Program-made: the position numbers and the translations under genes
Part shown: in pieces, positions 23,702 to 32,068 of the stretch
Layout of the letters: every line of letters starts with the position of its first letter
Position numbering within the stretch: the first letter of the stretch is position 1
Source of the DNA: Fidelibacterota bacterium
Lineage (GTDB): Bacteria; Fidelibacterota; UBA8477; JABMPR01
Reading direction: 5' to 3'
Length of the DNA: 64,000 bases
Assembly (NCBI GenBank): GCA_016844945.1
Contig: JAERTJ010000085.1
Location: 1 to 64,000, forward strand
Notes under the pieces: generated by a model
The model's database searches: none
The model's input: the letters and a program-made list of their open reading frames with translations, nothing else
What the model was told of the DNA's origin: nothing

Positions 23702-24946
23702 ATGAAATTCAGTTATGGACGATTGTTGCTACTTGGTTTCGGTTTTATGGGTACGACCATATTATGGGGTATATATAATGCTTATGTACCCATCTTTCTC
23801 CAGGCGGGTCGAGAAGGATTCTCCACAACTTCAGGCGTGACTGGTTTTGGGATGAGCGCTACATCAACTGGCTTCATCATGACTCTAGACAACATCGCAG
23901 CCCTCTTTATTCTGCCTTTTATTGGAGCCTGGTCTGATCGTATCAGGACGAAAATCGGGCGACGGAAACCCTTCATTGCAATGGGAGCGCCCATAGCTTT
24001 TATAGGCTTTATTGGAATCCCAATGATGTTGAATGTATCCTTGATTCCTTTTATGATCGCCATCTTTGTAACCCTATTTGCCATGGATGTTTTTAGAACA
24101 CCTGTGATCTCACTCATGCCCGACATAACCCCATCCCCCAAACGGTCACAAGCCAATGGCATGATAAATCTTATGGGTGGTGTGGGTGCAGTTCTGGCCT
24201 TTGTCGTAGGTGGAATGCTCTTTAAGATATCCGTGGGAGCCCCATTTTATTTTGGTGGGATCATCATGCTCATCGGAGCTGCAGTTGTACTTTACTTTAT
24301 CAAGGAACCTGCTGTACCAGAACCCAAGGAAGAAGAGCCGGGATTGCTCCATAGTTTTAAAACCGTTTTGGTTGACAAGGATCGGTCTGCACTCTTTTTA
24401 CTCCTGGCGATATTTTTCTGGTTTCTGGGATATGGTGCCCTTGAAGTTTTCTTTACATCATTTGCAGTCAATCGGTTTGGAGTAGACAGCGGGCAAGCTA
24501 CTGGCCTCCTGGCATTCTTTTCCTTGCCCATCGTACTTTTCTCTCCCCTGAGTGGATATCTCGGTGCTAAATTTGGTCGCCGCATAATTATTATTGCAGG
24601 AATCATCGGATTTGCCATACTCCTCTTCTGGGGATATTCAATCCAAACATTACAAATGGTCAAAATAATGTTGCCACTGACAGGAGTTACCTGGTCATTA
24701 ATCCTCGTCAATTCACTCCCTATGGTAGTGGATATGGCACCTCAGGATAGACTGGGAACCTATACAGGGCTCTACTATTTATCCTCACAAACCTCTGCAA
24801 TTGCAGGTCCTATTATGGCTGGCAAAATCATCGAAATATTTAATAATAATTATGGTGTTGGATTTATTTATGGCTCCACCACACTGATTATCGCACTGAT
24901 CTTCATGCTACCAGTAAAACGCGGAGAGGCCCTTACAGAGAGCTAA
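23702..24946 (+). CDS. Major facilitator superfamily transporter
   Basis: A 414-aa polytopic protein with about 12 helices. The loop between helices 2 and 3 has GAWSDRIRTKIGRRKPFIAMG, the MFS signature in the form seen in the sugar-cation symporter/SLC45-like branch (GxxSDxxxxxxGRRRP). A second half signature (GYLGAKFGRRIIIIAG) follows at about 285. The ribosome site AAGGAAAGG lies 7 bases upstream. The gene is two bases from the acyltransferase gene, so they form an operon. The substrate is unknown, with sugars or glycosides as likely candidates by family. Confidence 0.88.
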   Translation: MKFSYGRLLLLGFGFMGTTILWGIYNAYVPIFLQAGREGFSTTSGVTGFGMSATSTGFIMTLDNIAALFILPFIGAWSDRIRTKIGRRKPFIAMGAPIAFIGFIGIPMMLNVSLIPFMIAIFVTLFAMDVFRTPVISLMPDITPSPKRSQANGMINLMGGVGAVLAFVVGGMLFKISVGAPFYFGGIIMLIGAAVVLYFIKEPAVPEPKEEEPGLLHSFKTVLVDKDRSALFLLLAIFFWFLGYGALEVFFTSFAVNRFGVDSGQATGLLAFFSLPIVLFSPLSGYLGAKFGRRIIIIAGIIGFAILLFWGYSIQTLQMVKIMLPLTGVTWSLILVNSLPMVVDMAPQDRLGTYTGLYYLSSQTSAIAGPIMAGKIIEIFNNNYGVGFIYGSTTLIIALIFMLPVKRGEALTES

Positions 24947-24948
24947 AA

Positions 24949-26340
24949 ATGATTTATTTTCTTTTGAAATATATCGCTCTATTCATGGTGAAATTCTTCT
25001 ATCGTCGAATTCGCGTGCATAATAAAGATCGTGTACCTACTGAAGGGCCGGTCATTCTGGTGGCGAATCATCCCAACACATTAATGGATCCCCTCCTTGT
25101 GGCACTTATGTCAGGTCGAAATCCACATGCTTTAGGTAAGAGTACTCTGTTCAGCTCACCTCTCAACAGATGGTTCTTTAACGCCATTCATGTGCTTCCT
25201 GTATATCGAAAACAAGATGCAGTAAAAGAGATGGGCAAGAATGCTGAAATTTTCGAAAAATGTTACCAATCTCTTGAGGGTGGCAACGTCCTGATTATCA
25301 TGCCCGAGGGCATCAGCCAGATGGATGGGACCTTGCATGAAATAAAAACTGGATCAGCGCGAATCGCTCTGGGTGCGGAGCAACGAAACAATTTTGAACT
25401 GGGCTTAAAAATCGTACCTGCAGGAATAAATTACTCTGCCCCTACTCAGTTCTTCAAGGATGTCCAGTGTCGATTTGGACGACAAATTGACCTTTCACAA
25501 TTTCGTGCACTTTATGAAACGGATGAATATGAGGCGGTGTATCAGGTTACCAGTCTCATCAGAGATGCGCTGGAGAAATTGACCACCACGGTTGAGCAAG
25601 CTGAAACCGCTCAAGTACTGAGTAATTTGAAGAAAATTTACAAACAGGAACTGGCTGTGGATATGGGGGTCCACGATCAACTGGATCAGCATGACTTCGA
25701 AATGACCAGAGGGATGGCTGATGCGATCAACTGGTATTATAAACATTACCCGGATGCCTATCATTCAATGGATACCCAAATGCGTGCATATCTGGCAAAA
25801 ATTGAAGGCTTGGAACTCAGGGATGATCTTCTTTCTACAGCTCGGGGACAACGTACTTTCGCAAGACGGGCTCTTGGGCTAGCAGGTGTTATTCTGGGAT
25901 TCCCTTTGTATTCGTGGGGTTTGATTAACAATTATATCCCCTACCGTATTCCGCAGTGGGTAGTAAAGATACTTAAACCTACAGTTGAATATCTCTCTAC
26001 TTTTAAGATGATATCTGGCTTTCTTTCCTTTTCAGCGCTCTATACACTACAAGGATTGCTGGTATGGTGGCTCACACAATCAGGAGGTTGGACAACGGCC
26101 TATCTGATTAGCCTGTTACCTGCGGCACGTTTCGCATTGTACTACCATGACACCATGCGGCGCTACCGGCAGCATTTACGCATACTGACTCTGTTTATAA
26201 AACGTAAAACATTGATGTATGAGATTATCCAGGAGCGTTTGGCATTGATAACGGCTCTTGATGAAGCAAAGCTGAAGTATATGAATCGAGCAGAAGAAGA
26301 ACCAGGCTCCAAAGTCGGTGTGGATGACGATGAAGCCTGA
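24949..26340 (+). CDS. PlsC-type 1-acylglycerol-3-phosphate acyltransferase-family protein
   Basis: A 463-aa membrane-bound acyltransferase. The HX4D catalytic motif is present as NHPNTLMD (about 40-47) and the substrate-binding PEG motif as MPEGISQMDG (about 117-126). The second half has two or more hydrophobic segments (about 305-330 and 345-390) and a long helical tail, longer than a plain PlsC of about 250 aa. The family transfers acyl chains to glycerophosphate-type acceptors. Co-transcription with an MFS transporter hints at lipid or lysolipid handling, but that is inference. Confidence 0.87.
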   Translation: MIYFLLKYIALFMVKFFYRRIRVHNKDRVPTEGPVILVANHPNTLMDPLLVALMSGRNPHALGKSTLFSSPLNRWFFNAIHVLPVYRKQDAVKEMGKNAEIFEKCYQSLEGGNVLIIMPEGISQMDGTLHEIKTGSARIALGAEQRNNFELGLKIVPAGINYSAPTQFFKDVQCRFGRQIDLSQFRALYETDEYEAVYQVTSLIRDALEKLTTTVEQAETAQVLSNLKKIYKQELAVDMGVHDQLDQHDFEMTRGMADAINWYYKHYPDAYHSMDTQMRAYLAKIEGLELRDDLLSTARGQRTFARRALGLAGVILGFPLYSWGLINNYIPYRIPQWVVKILKPTVEYLSTFKMISGFLSFSALYTLQGLLVWWLTQSGGWTTAYLISLLPAARFALYYHDTMRRYRQHLRILTLFIKRKTLMYEIIQERLALITALDEAKLKYMNRAEEEPGSKVGVDDDEA

Positions 26341-26420
26341 TTGCATATAAGCGGTTGATGATTTCTATACGCCCTCTATGCTGCTTAGTTCCAATTTCTC
26401 CAAATTAATATTTCAAAGGC

Positions 26421-26449
26421 TTGACAGCCCTTGCCTCCCCGATTATATT
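26421..26449 (+). promoter_or_regulatory. Promoter of the initiator tRNA gene
   Basis: TTGACA (26421-26426), a 17-base spacer and TATATT (26444-26449) make a near-perfect sigma70-type promoter, about 50 bases upstream of the tRNA 5' end, as expected for a strongly expressed stable RNA. Confidence 0.85.
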
Positions 26450-26498
26450 CAGCCCGCTTTCACCGGGGCATCACTTAATTGCGAGGACCGGTAAACAT

Positions 26499-26572
<74 letters not shown>

Positions 26573-26578
26573 CAACGC

Positions 26579-26607
26579 AAAGAGCCTCGTCATCGACGGG
26601 GCTCTTT
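26579..26607 (+). terminator. First terminator after tRNA-fMet
   Basis: A 13-base-pair stem (AAAGAGCCTCGTC with GACGGGGCTCTTT, one G-T pair) with a 3-base loop, followed by GTGTTTT. It begins 6 bases after the tRNA. Confidence 0.85.
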
Positions 26608-26705
26608 GTGTTTTATGGGGTGCGAATACTAATCTTCCTGTTCGAAACGGAACGAGGTTTCTAGCGGAAGGCTCGTGGAGTAAGACGAAGGCGAAGCCTG
26701 ATGTC

Positions 26706-26724
26706 AATCCTACTCCCGCTACAA
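26706..26724 (+). repeat. Exact copy of the tRNA-fMet 3' tail
   Basis: AATCCTACTCCCGCTACAA is identical to 26557-26575, 149 bases away in the same orientation. Only the T-arm 3' strand, acceptor 3' strand and three following bases are copied. A terminator hairpin follows it, as it does the real tRNA. Confidence 0.9.
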
Positions 26725-26728
26725 ATAG

Positions 26729-26759
26729 AAAAGGTCATCCGTATAGGGTGACCTTTTTT
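26729..26759 (+). terminator. Second terminator of the tRNA-fMet array
   Basis: AAAAGGTCATCC pairs with GGGTGACCTTTT (one G-T pair) over a 5-base loop and ends in six T. Its stem has no sequence likeness to the first terminator although it holds the same position after a tRNA tail. Confidence 0.87.
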
Positions 26760-26869
26760 ATTTATTGGAGTGGCGATGAGAACCTACCTGTTCTATTGCG
26801 AGGAGCAAAGCCAGTAGCCTGGATAAATTAATATTGAATGTTCCCTTCATGAAGGTGGAAAAAATGATA

Positions 26870-26899
26870 AAGCCTTCACCGACGGATCGATGAAGGCTT
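26870..26899 (-). terminator. Hairpin downstream of the phosphate transporter gene
   Basis: AAGCCTTCA and TGAAGGCTT form a 9-base stem with a 12-base loop about 45 bases after the pit stop codon. On the minus strand a T-rich tract (ATCATTTTTTCC) follows, so it is a plausible terminator for that gene. A small palindrome (CCTTCATGAAGG, 26844-26855) sits beyond it. Confidence 0.65.
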
Positions 26900-26944
26900 C
26901 ATTTCATAATTGTTTTTCAGCTAATGTTTAGTTATTACAATACC

Positions 26945-29197
26945 TCAATCAAAATCCACAGATTCGTTAATATCACTGAATGTCTTTGAAAAGATTTCCA
27001 TCAGTTTCAGATTCTGCCGCGAGAGCATCAACGTATTACCCATGATAGAATAATACAGGATGCTCAGTCGTGTCTTGGATTCCAACGTCTTGATTCTGTC
27101 AATCTGATCCTGGTTCTGTTTATCGGTGACTCTCTTCAATTTGTTGTATTTTTGGGTTGCAGCTTCAATGTCACCCGATTCAGTCTTGTCGAGGATGCGT
27201 TCTGTATTTTCCAGAATTTCCATCATCAAGCTACTTGCACTTCTCAATTCACGCACCTGGGAATCCAGCAAACCTTTATGATGATTCTGAACATGGGAAT
27301 ATGCCCTATGGGTAATATCACGATGACCATCCGCAAGTTTCTGAAGCCGGGTTACCGTTTTACCAAACGTATTCGGTTTGATGCCGTCTTCTTGCTGTAC
27401 CAACCGCATGGATTTGAATACATTGGCAACAATGGTATTGGTCCATTTCTGGATCGTTTTGGACTTATTATACTCGTCCTTGAGAACATATTCGTTCTGA
27501 TTATAGAGTGCGGTTAACGTGCTGTCAATTGAGACACGTATCTCATGCAGCAGAATGCTCATATGTTCAAATGTGAGAGAGACGGTCTCATCAACATTCT
27601 TGCATTTCTTAAGATTGAATACAAGGGACTTATCCTTTGCTCTCTTTCTTTCCTTGTGCTTCGAATGTGTGCTACGGATGAAGAGCGCAATCATAATGAC
27701 GAGAACCAGAACGCCCCAGCCACCAGTATAGAAAATGATCATAGCTATGATTGATGATACAACGAAGGCTGAAAGAGCCGTCATAAACCATCCACCCACA
27801 ACAGTTAGCACTCCGGTTATTCGGTATACAGCGCTTTCACGTCCCCAGGCCAGGTCAGAGAAGGCAGAACCCATGGCAACCATGAACATGACGTAGGTTG
27901 TAGACAGCGGGAGCTTTTGTGAAGTCGCATAGGATATCACCACACTGGCTACCATCATATTTACTGAAGCACGTAGCAAATCAAACGAAGGTCTGTTTTC
28001 GGCGTCAGCATCACCTTTGTACTTACTGGTGTCAAATCGATTTGAAAGCCAGTTCAGAACGATATTAGGGGTAATCCCCTTGATCAATTCAGAGAACCGA
28101 ATGACCATTTTCACAATGACACGGGATAGATAGGCGGATTCAAACCTTTCCTCGTCCTCAGATTGTTGTCCCAGGCTGATCTCTGTTTCTGTAACGGTGC
28201 GTGCCTTCTTGGAGAACCAAAGGGTTATGACCATAACCACACCTGCGATCAACAGCATATAGGACTCGGCAGGCACTTTGGCGTCAAGAGCTCCCATTGT
28301 AGTAGCCAGTGGATCACCTGATAAGTTTGCAACCTTATAGGCATGGAGTCCAGCCATTGGTACTCCGATAAAATTCATGAGGTCGTTGGCTGCAAAAGCC
28401 ATGGCAAGCGCAAAGGTTCCAACCAGAACAATGGGTTTTAGAATATTGATTTTCATATACTGAAGTACTTGAAGTAGTACAGCAGAAACTCCAAAGACTC
28501 CAAGGAGAATGATGAAAGCGTTTTCTCTGATCCATTTTGCTTCTTCAGGTGATATGAATGAAGCACCTTTTGCACCTTTCACCAGGATAAAATAGGTAAT
28601 GAATGCCAGTGCCATACCTCCCCAGAGGGCACCGTATCGTTTTAGCCGTTTTGTATAATCGAAGGTAAATAGCATCCGGGTCAAGAACATCATGATCATA
28701 CCAAAGAGGAACGAAACAACCACCGACAATAGTATCCCAAATATGATAATCATCGCCTTTTCAGAATTGATGTACTGAGAAAGCGTCGCCATACTGTCAC
28801 CCGCCTGCAATATCTTTAATGTGGAGACTGCTACAGCACCTCCCAGTAATTCAAATACAATTGAGACAGTTGTTGATGTGGGTAAACCATAGGTATTAAA
28901 GAGGTCTAAAAGAATAACATCCGTAATCATTACTGCGAGGAAGATGGTAATGAGTTCAGGCATGGTGAAGAATTGCGGGTGAAAAATACCTTTGCGCGCA
29001 ACCTCCATCATTCCACTGGAGAATAGTACACCTACCATGATGCCAAGACTAGCGACAATCATGATAACACGACGTTTAGCGACTCTTGATCCGATGGATG
29101 AATTGAGGAAATTCACTGCATCATTACTGACGCCGACTACAAGATCAAATATTGCCAGACTGATTAAAACGCCAACGGCCATTAAATAAAATTCCAT
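26945..29197 (-). CDS. Pit-family inorganic phosphate transporter fused to a PhoU-like domain
   Basis: A 750-aa protein. The N-terminal two thirds (about 1-510) are a PHO4/PiT permease with repeated hydrophobic segments and the family signatures, once as GVSNDAVNFLNSSIG near residue 23 and again as FAANDLMNFIGVPMAG near 285. The last 230 residues are cytoplasmic and helical, resembling the PhoU/DUF47 fold (for example HMSILLHEIRVSIDSTLTALYN). PiT permeases move metal-phosphate with protons or sodium. The C-terminal domain may gate the permease. The fusion is common in Bacteroidota-type genomes, and the length fits. Confidence 0.9.
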   Translation of the reverse strand: MEFYLMAVGVLISLAIFDLVVGVSNDAVNFLNSSIGSRVAKRRVIMIVASLGIMVGVLFSSGMMEVARKGIFHPQFFTMPELITIFLAVMITDVILLDLFNTYGLPTSTTVSIVFELLGGAVAVSTLKILQAGDSMATLSQYINSEKAMIIIFGILLSVVVSFLFGMIMMFLTRMLFTFDYTKRLKRYGALWGGMALAFITYFILVKGAKGASFISPEEAKWIRENAFIILLGVFGVSAVLLQVLQYMKINILKPIVLVGTFALAMAFAANDLMNFIGVPMAGLHAYKVANLSGDPLATTMGALDAKVPAESYMLLIAGVVMVITLWFSKKARTVTETEISLGQQSEDEERFESAYLSRVIVKMVIRFSELIKGITPNIVLNWLSNRFDTSKYKGDADAENRPSFDLLRASVNMMVASVVISYATSQKLPLSTTYVMFMVAMGSAFSDLAWGRESAVYRITGVLTVVGGWFMTALSAFVVSSIIAMIIFYTGGWGVLVLVIMIALFIRSTHSKHKERKRAKDKSLVFNLKKCKNVDETVSLTFEHMSILLHEIRVSIDSTLTALYNQNEYVLKDEYNKSKTIQKWTNTIVANVFKSMRLVQQEDGIKPNTFGKTVTRLQKLADGHRDITHRAYSHVQNHHKGLLDSQVRELRSASSLMMEILENTERILDKTESGDIEAATQKYNKLKRVTDKQNQDQIDRIKTLESKTRLSILYYSIMGNTLMLSRQNLKLMEIFSKTFSDINESVDFD

Positions 29198-29397
29198 TAT
29201 TCCTTGTTATCCTTTTTTTGTATAAACGATGTGCAATTTATATAACCCTAGGGGTGTAAAGTCTTACTTAATAATTTAGCCATCCATGTCCATGCTACCT
29301 TCACACTAAGCGACCAACTCCAGAATATCAGCTTCATCATCGACAACACTGAGAGGTTGCTTCTCAATATCTATCAGGGTTTCAATATTGATTTCAA

Positions 29398-29436
29398 TTG
29401 TTAGCATTTGGTTAGAATCTAACCAAATGCTAACAA
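29398..29436. repeat. Perfect long palindrome
   Basis: TTGTTAGCATTTGGTTAG and its exact complement flank a 3-base loop. There is no T-run on either side, so it is not a standard terminator. It lies about 290 bases downstream of the hybrid kinase stop and 200 bases upstream of the phosphate transporter start. It may be a protein-binding site or the relic of a small mobile element. Confidence 0.8.
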
Positions 29437-29586
29437 ATCTTTACTTAATTTTGTCTTCTTAACCAGAGGTCAGAAACTGAATTTGACTCATTCAATTTTT
29501 GTTAAAGTAGTTTCAAAGGCAGGTAGTATTTACGCTCCCTGCTGCTATTGTAAAGACCTGTTATTTATGGATATTCTTTGATCTGA

Positions 29587-29671
29587 ATCCCCAAAGATCG
29601 TTGGTTCGAAACGGAGAGCAGTTTCAGAGAGCAAGAGTTCGTGGCAAGACGAGGGTAAAATTGCGTGGAGT
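29587..29671 (+). repeat. Dispersed tRNA-fMet 3'-half fragment with array spacer
   Basis: CCCAAAGATCGTTGGTTCGAA (29590-29610) matches 19 of 21 bases of the fMet tRNA anticodon-to-T-loop region at 26538-26558. It runs on into ACGGAGAGCAGTTTC ... TTCGTGGCAAGACGAG, which aligns with the spacer at 26641-26703 in the fMet array. No acceptor stem is present, so it is not a working tRNA. Confidence 0.65.
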
Positions 29672-29723
29672 GGTACAGTGACTAATTAATTCTTTGGTAG
29701 TCAAAAAGCACCACGCCAGGCTC

Positions 29724-31511
29724 TTAAGCTGATGATTTCTCAAACACCTTTTGGATGGCTGTTGTGAAGCTTGTTCTTGTCACCGGTTTTAGCAAATATT
29801 GACGGATTCCCATTCTTTGGGCTCTTTCCGCATCCATAAATTCACTGAAACCGGAACAAAGAATGATGGGCATATCCGGTCGGATTTCCATGACCCGTTT
29901 TGACAATTCTGCGCCAGTCATTCCAGGCATTGTCATGTCTGTAATTAATAGATCAAAGCCATAAGGGTCATTTTGAAATGCATCCAGGCATTCCAGGCTG
30001 CTGGTGAATGCGGCTGTCTCATATCCTAACTGATTAAAAGTAAGTGTATTTACCTCAGTGATAACTTGATCGTCATCAACGAAAAGAATTCTCTTATTGC
30101 CTGAAGGACCCAATTCTTCAGATCTCTCCAATTCAGGTAAAGTCTCGTTATTGGTCTCGCTGGCTGGTAGATAGACCTGGAAACTGCTTCCAAGACCTGG
30201 CTCACTTGTGACCCGAATATCACCCTGGTAGCTACGCACAATGCCGTGCACTACGGCTAGCCCAAGCCCTGTTCCTTCACCTTTTGCCCTTGAAGTGAAG
30301 TAAGGCTCGAATACCCTGCTTCTAATGTCGGTGGTCATACCAACCCCATCATCACTAATAGTCAACTCAAGATATGTGCCTTCGGGGAGCTCTATTCGCT
30401 CGAAATCATCCTCTTTATTGAATGTTACTGTATGCAATGATATCCTGATTTCGCCACCCCCTTCCTGCGAGGCTTGATATGCATTTGTACATAGATTCAA
30501 AATGATGCGATGCATTTCGGTTGGATCCGCAAAAAGAGGAGGACAATCGGTGTCAATATCCAATTTGATCTCAATCGTGCTTGGTAGCGATGCTCTTAAT
30601 AGTTTTAAGGTTTCGTCGATAATCACATGGAGATGCAGAATTTTCCGTTCGTTCTCATTCCGGCGACTAAATCTCAGAATCTGTTCTACAAGTTCCTTTG
30701 CCCGTTCCGCTCCATGGAATATCCCATCAAGATGATTTTGGACCTTGCCAGAATCCTCTTTCTCCACTCTGGCGAGTTCAACATATCCATAAATCGAAGC
30801 CAAAATATTATTGAAATCATGGGCTATGCCACCTGCCAGGGTACCGATGGCTTCCATTTTTTGTGACTGTTGTAGCTGTTCTTCCAACCTTCGATTCTCT
30901 TTCTTAGCCAGGTGATGCTCAGTGAGGTCATGGAAACTCCAAACTCTCCCCGGAATGATTCTATTGGGAGCCAGCTCTGCTGTATAGCGTTCGAAGACAC
31001 GACCATCCCGAAGAACTATTTCATCTACACACTTCTCAGAGCCCTGATACAAGTTATCGATACGACGGGCGAAACCTTCAGGATCAACAACCTGATCCAG
31101 GACATGATCAATTAGGGCACTGTCAGTAGCGTCATCCCCAAGCATTTCAGGCGGAATCCCCCACATGTCAGAGAACCTCTCGTTTGATGTAATCACCTTC
31201 CCCTGATTTGATACAACAAGTATCCCATCCTCTGTGGATTGGAGTGTGGCTCTAAGGACATCTTCGGTTTCTTTTAATTTGTCAATTTCTCGTTTCAGGA
31301 GAAAAAAGATTATAAAAGCAGTAGAAATAACGAAAAACCAGCCCTTGATGGTTTGAATTCCCGTCAATACATCAACATCTTTGACAGCAAAAAAAAGAAT
31401 TTGATCGGAAAAGAGAATCCAGAGAATCGAGAAACAGGCATAGATAAGTGATATTCTGAGAGCTGCATTCCAATTGGTAATGGTAAATATTTTAAATGAA
31501 TTGAATTTCAA
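29724..31511 (-). CDS. Membrane hybrid histidine kinase with PAS and receiver domains
   Basis: A 595-aa protein: two N-terminal transmembrane helices (about 18-40 and 50-70), a PAS domain (about 82-195), HisKA with GIAHDFNNILASIYGY (His about 230), HATPase (SDDGVGMT; GTGLGLAVVHGIV) and a C-terminal receiver (about 478-590, phospho-acceptor Asp in LLITDMTMPGMTG, Lys in LLKPV). It is the last gene of the minus-strand chemosensory cluster, about 60 bases after the CheW gene. As a hybrid kinase it might pass phosphate on through an Hpt protein, which the cluster itself lacks. Confidence 0.92.
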   Translation of the reverse strand: MKFNSFKIFTITNWNAALRISLIYACFSILWILFSDQILFFAVKDVDVLTGIQTIKGWFFVISTAFIIFFLLKREIDKLKETEDVLRATLQSTEDGILVVSNQGKVITSNERFSDMWGIPPEMLGDDATDSALIDHVLDQVVDPEGFARRIDNLYQGSEKCVDEIVLRDGRVFERYTAELAPNRIIPGRVWSFHDLTEHHLAKKENRRLEEQLQQSQKMEAIGTLAGGIAHDFNNILASIYGYVELARVEKEDSGKVQNHLDGIFHGAERAKELVEQILRFSRRNENERKILHLHVIIDETLKLLRASLPSTIEIKLDIDTDCPPLFADPTEMHRIILNLCTNAYQASQEGGGEIRISLHTVTFNKEDDFERIELPEGTYLELTISDDGVGMTTDIRSRVFEPYFTSRAKGEGTGLGLAVVHGIVRSYQGDIRVTSEPGLGSSFQVYLPASETNNETLPELERSEELGPSGNKRILFVDDDQVITEVNTLTFNQLGYETAAFTSSLECLDAFQNDPYGFDLLITDMTMPGMTGAELSKRVMEIRPDMPIILCSGFSEFMDAERAQRMGIRQYLLKPVTRTSFTTAIQKVFEKSSA

Positions 31512-31569
31512 TAGCTTGTGTTCACTCCTGTAAGGTTGAGAGTTAAAATAAGGCTACCAAGCATTCATC

Positions 31570-32004
31570 CTAGTTCTTCATCTGCAGGATATTCTGGATA
31601 TCAAGCAGCACAATTAAATCCTCCTCCGTTTTCAGGACTCCCGTAAAATACTCACCGGTTACACCCGATACATTTGAAGGAGGAGGCTCTATTAGCGCCG
31701 GATCAGCGACAACAATATCATCTATTCTATCTACGAGAAGTCCGATATTTTCTCCTTGAGATTCAACAACTACGATTCTCATTGAATCACTAATCTCCTC
31801 GTGCTCTATCCCAAACTTCTTTCGAGGGTCAATCTCACCCCTGAGATTAATTATACCCCTTACAAAATCCGGAGCGCCAAATGCATTCGTTATATCAATG
31901 TGTTTGTTTATCTCCTGAACATCTGAAGTATTCAATCCACACGAAATATCAGCGACCTGAAAAATGGTCAGCTCCTGCGCCATATTGTTTTGCTCAGTTT
32001 TCAT
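31570..32004 (-). CDS. cheW: CheW-like chemotaxis coupling protein
   Basis: A 144-aa protein consisting of one CheW domain. The pattern VADISCGLNTSDVQEIN, then APDFVRGIINLRGEI, then ENIGLLVDRIDDIVVAD and LLDIQNIL is typical. It bridges the receptor and the CheA-type kinase in the array. It follows the CheA gene after about 65 bases in the same operon. The first codons could begin at the internal Met about 8. Confidence 0.92.
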   Translation of the reverse strand: MKTEQNNMAQELTIFQVADISCGLNTSDVQEINKHIDITNAFGAPDFVRGIINLRGEIDPRKKFGIEHEEISDSMRIVVVESQGENIGLLVDRIDDIVVADPALIEPPPSNVSGVTGEYFTGVLKTEEDLIVLLDIQNILQMKN

Positions 32005-32068
32005 AGAATTCTCACTTTCACTACGACTTAATACTTAATAAATATGCCAGTTGCGGGAATCATCAACT

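Larger units (their letters stand above)
26573..26944. other. Non-coding stretch: tRNA-derived tandem units
   Basis: This 372-base gap holds the first terminator, a spacer with TTCCTGTTCGAAACGGA (about 26636-26652), a copy of the tRNA-fMet tail, a second terminator, a second spacer resembling the first (TGGAGTGGCGATGAGAACCT against TGGGGTGCGAATACTAATCT, both leading to CCTGTTC) and a third hairpin facing the phosphate transporter gene. No gene is supported. Confidence 0.7.
29198..29723. other. Intergenic stretch of 526 bases with palindrome and tRNA-derived fragment
   Basis: No gene is supported here. The stretch holds a strong 18-base-arm palindrome at 29398-29436 and, at 29587-29671, a fragment of the fMet tRNA followed by the same spacer sequence as in the fMet locus. 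The part next to 29197 should contain the phosphate transporter promoter, but I see no clear consensus. Confidence 0.6.

Noticed and set aside
24292..24711. Minus-strand frame of 139 codons
   Set aside because: It is antisense to the MFS transporter; the sequence is basic and low in information.
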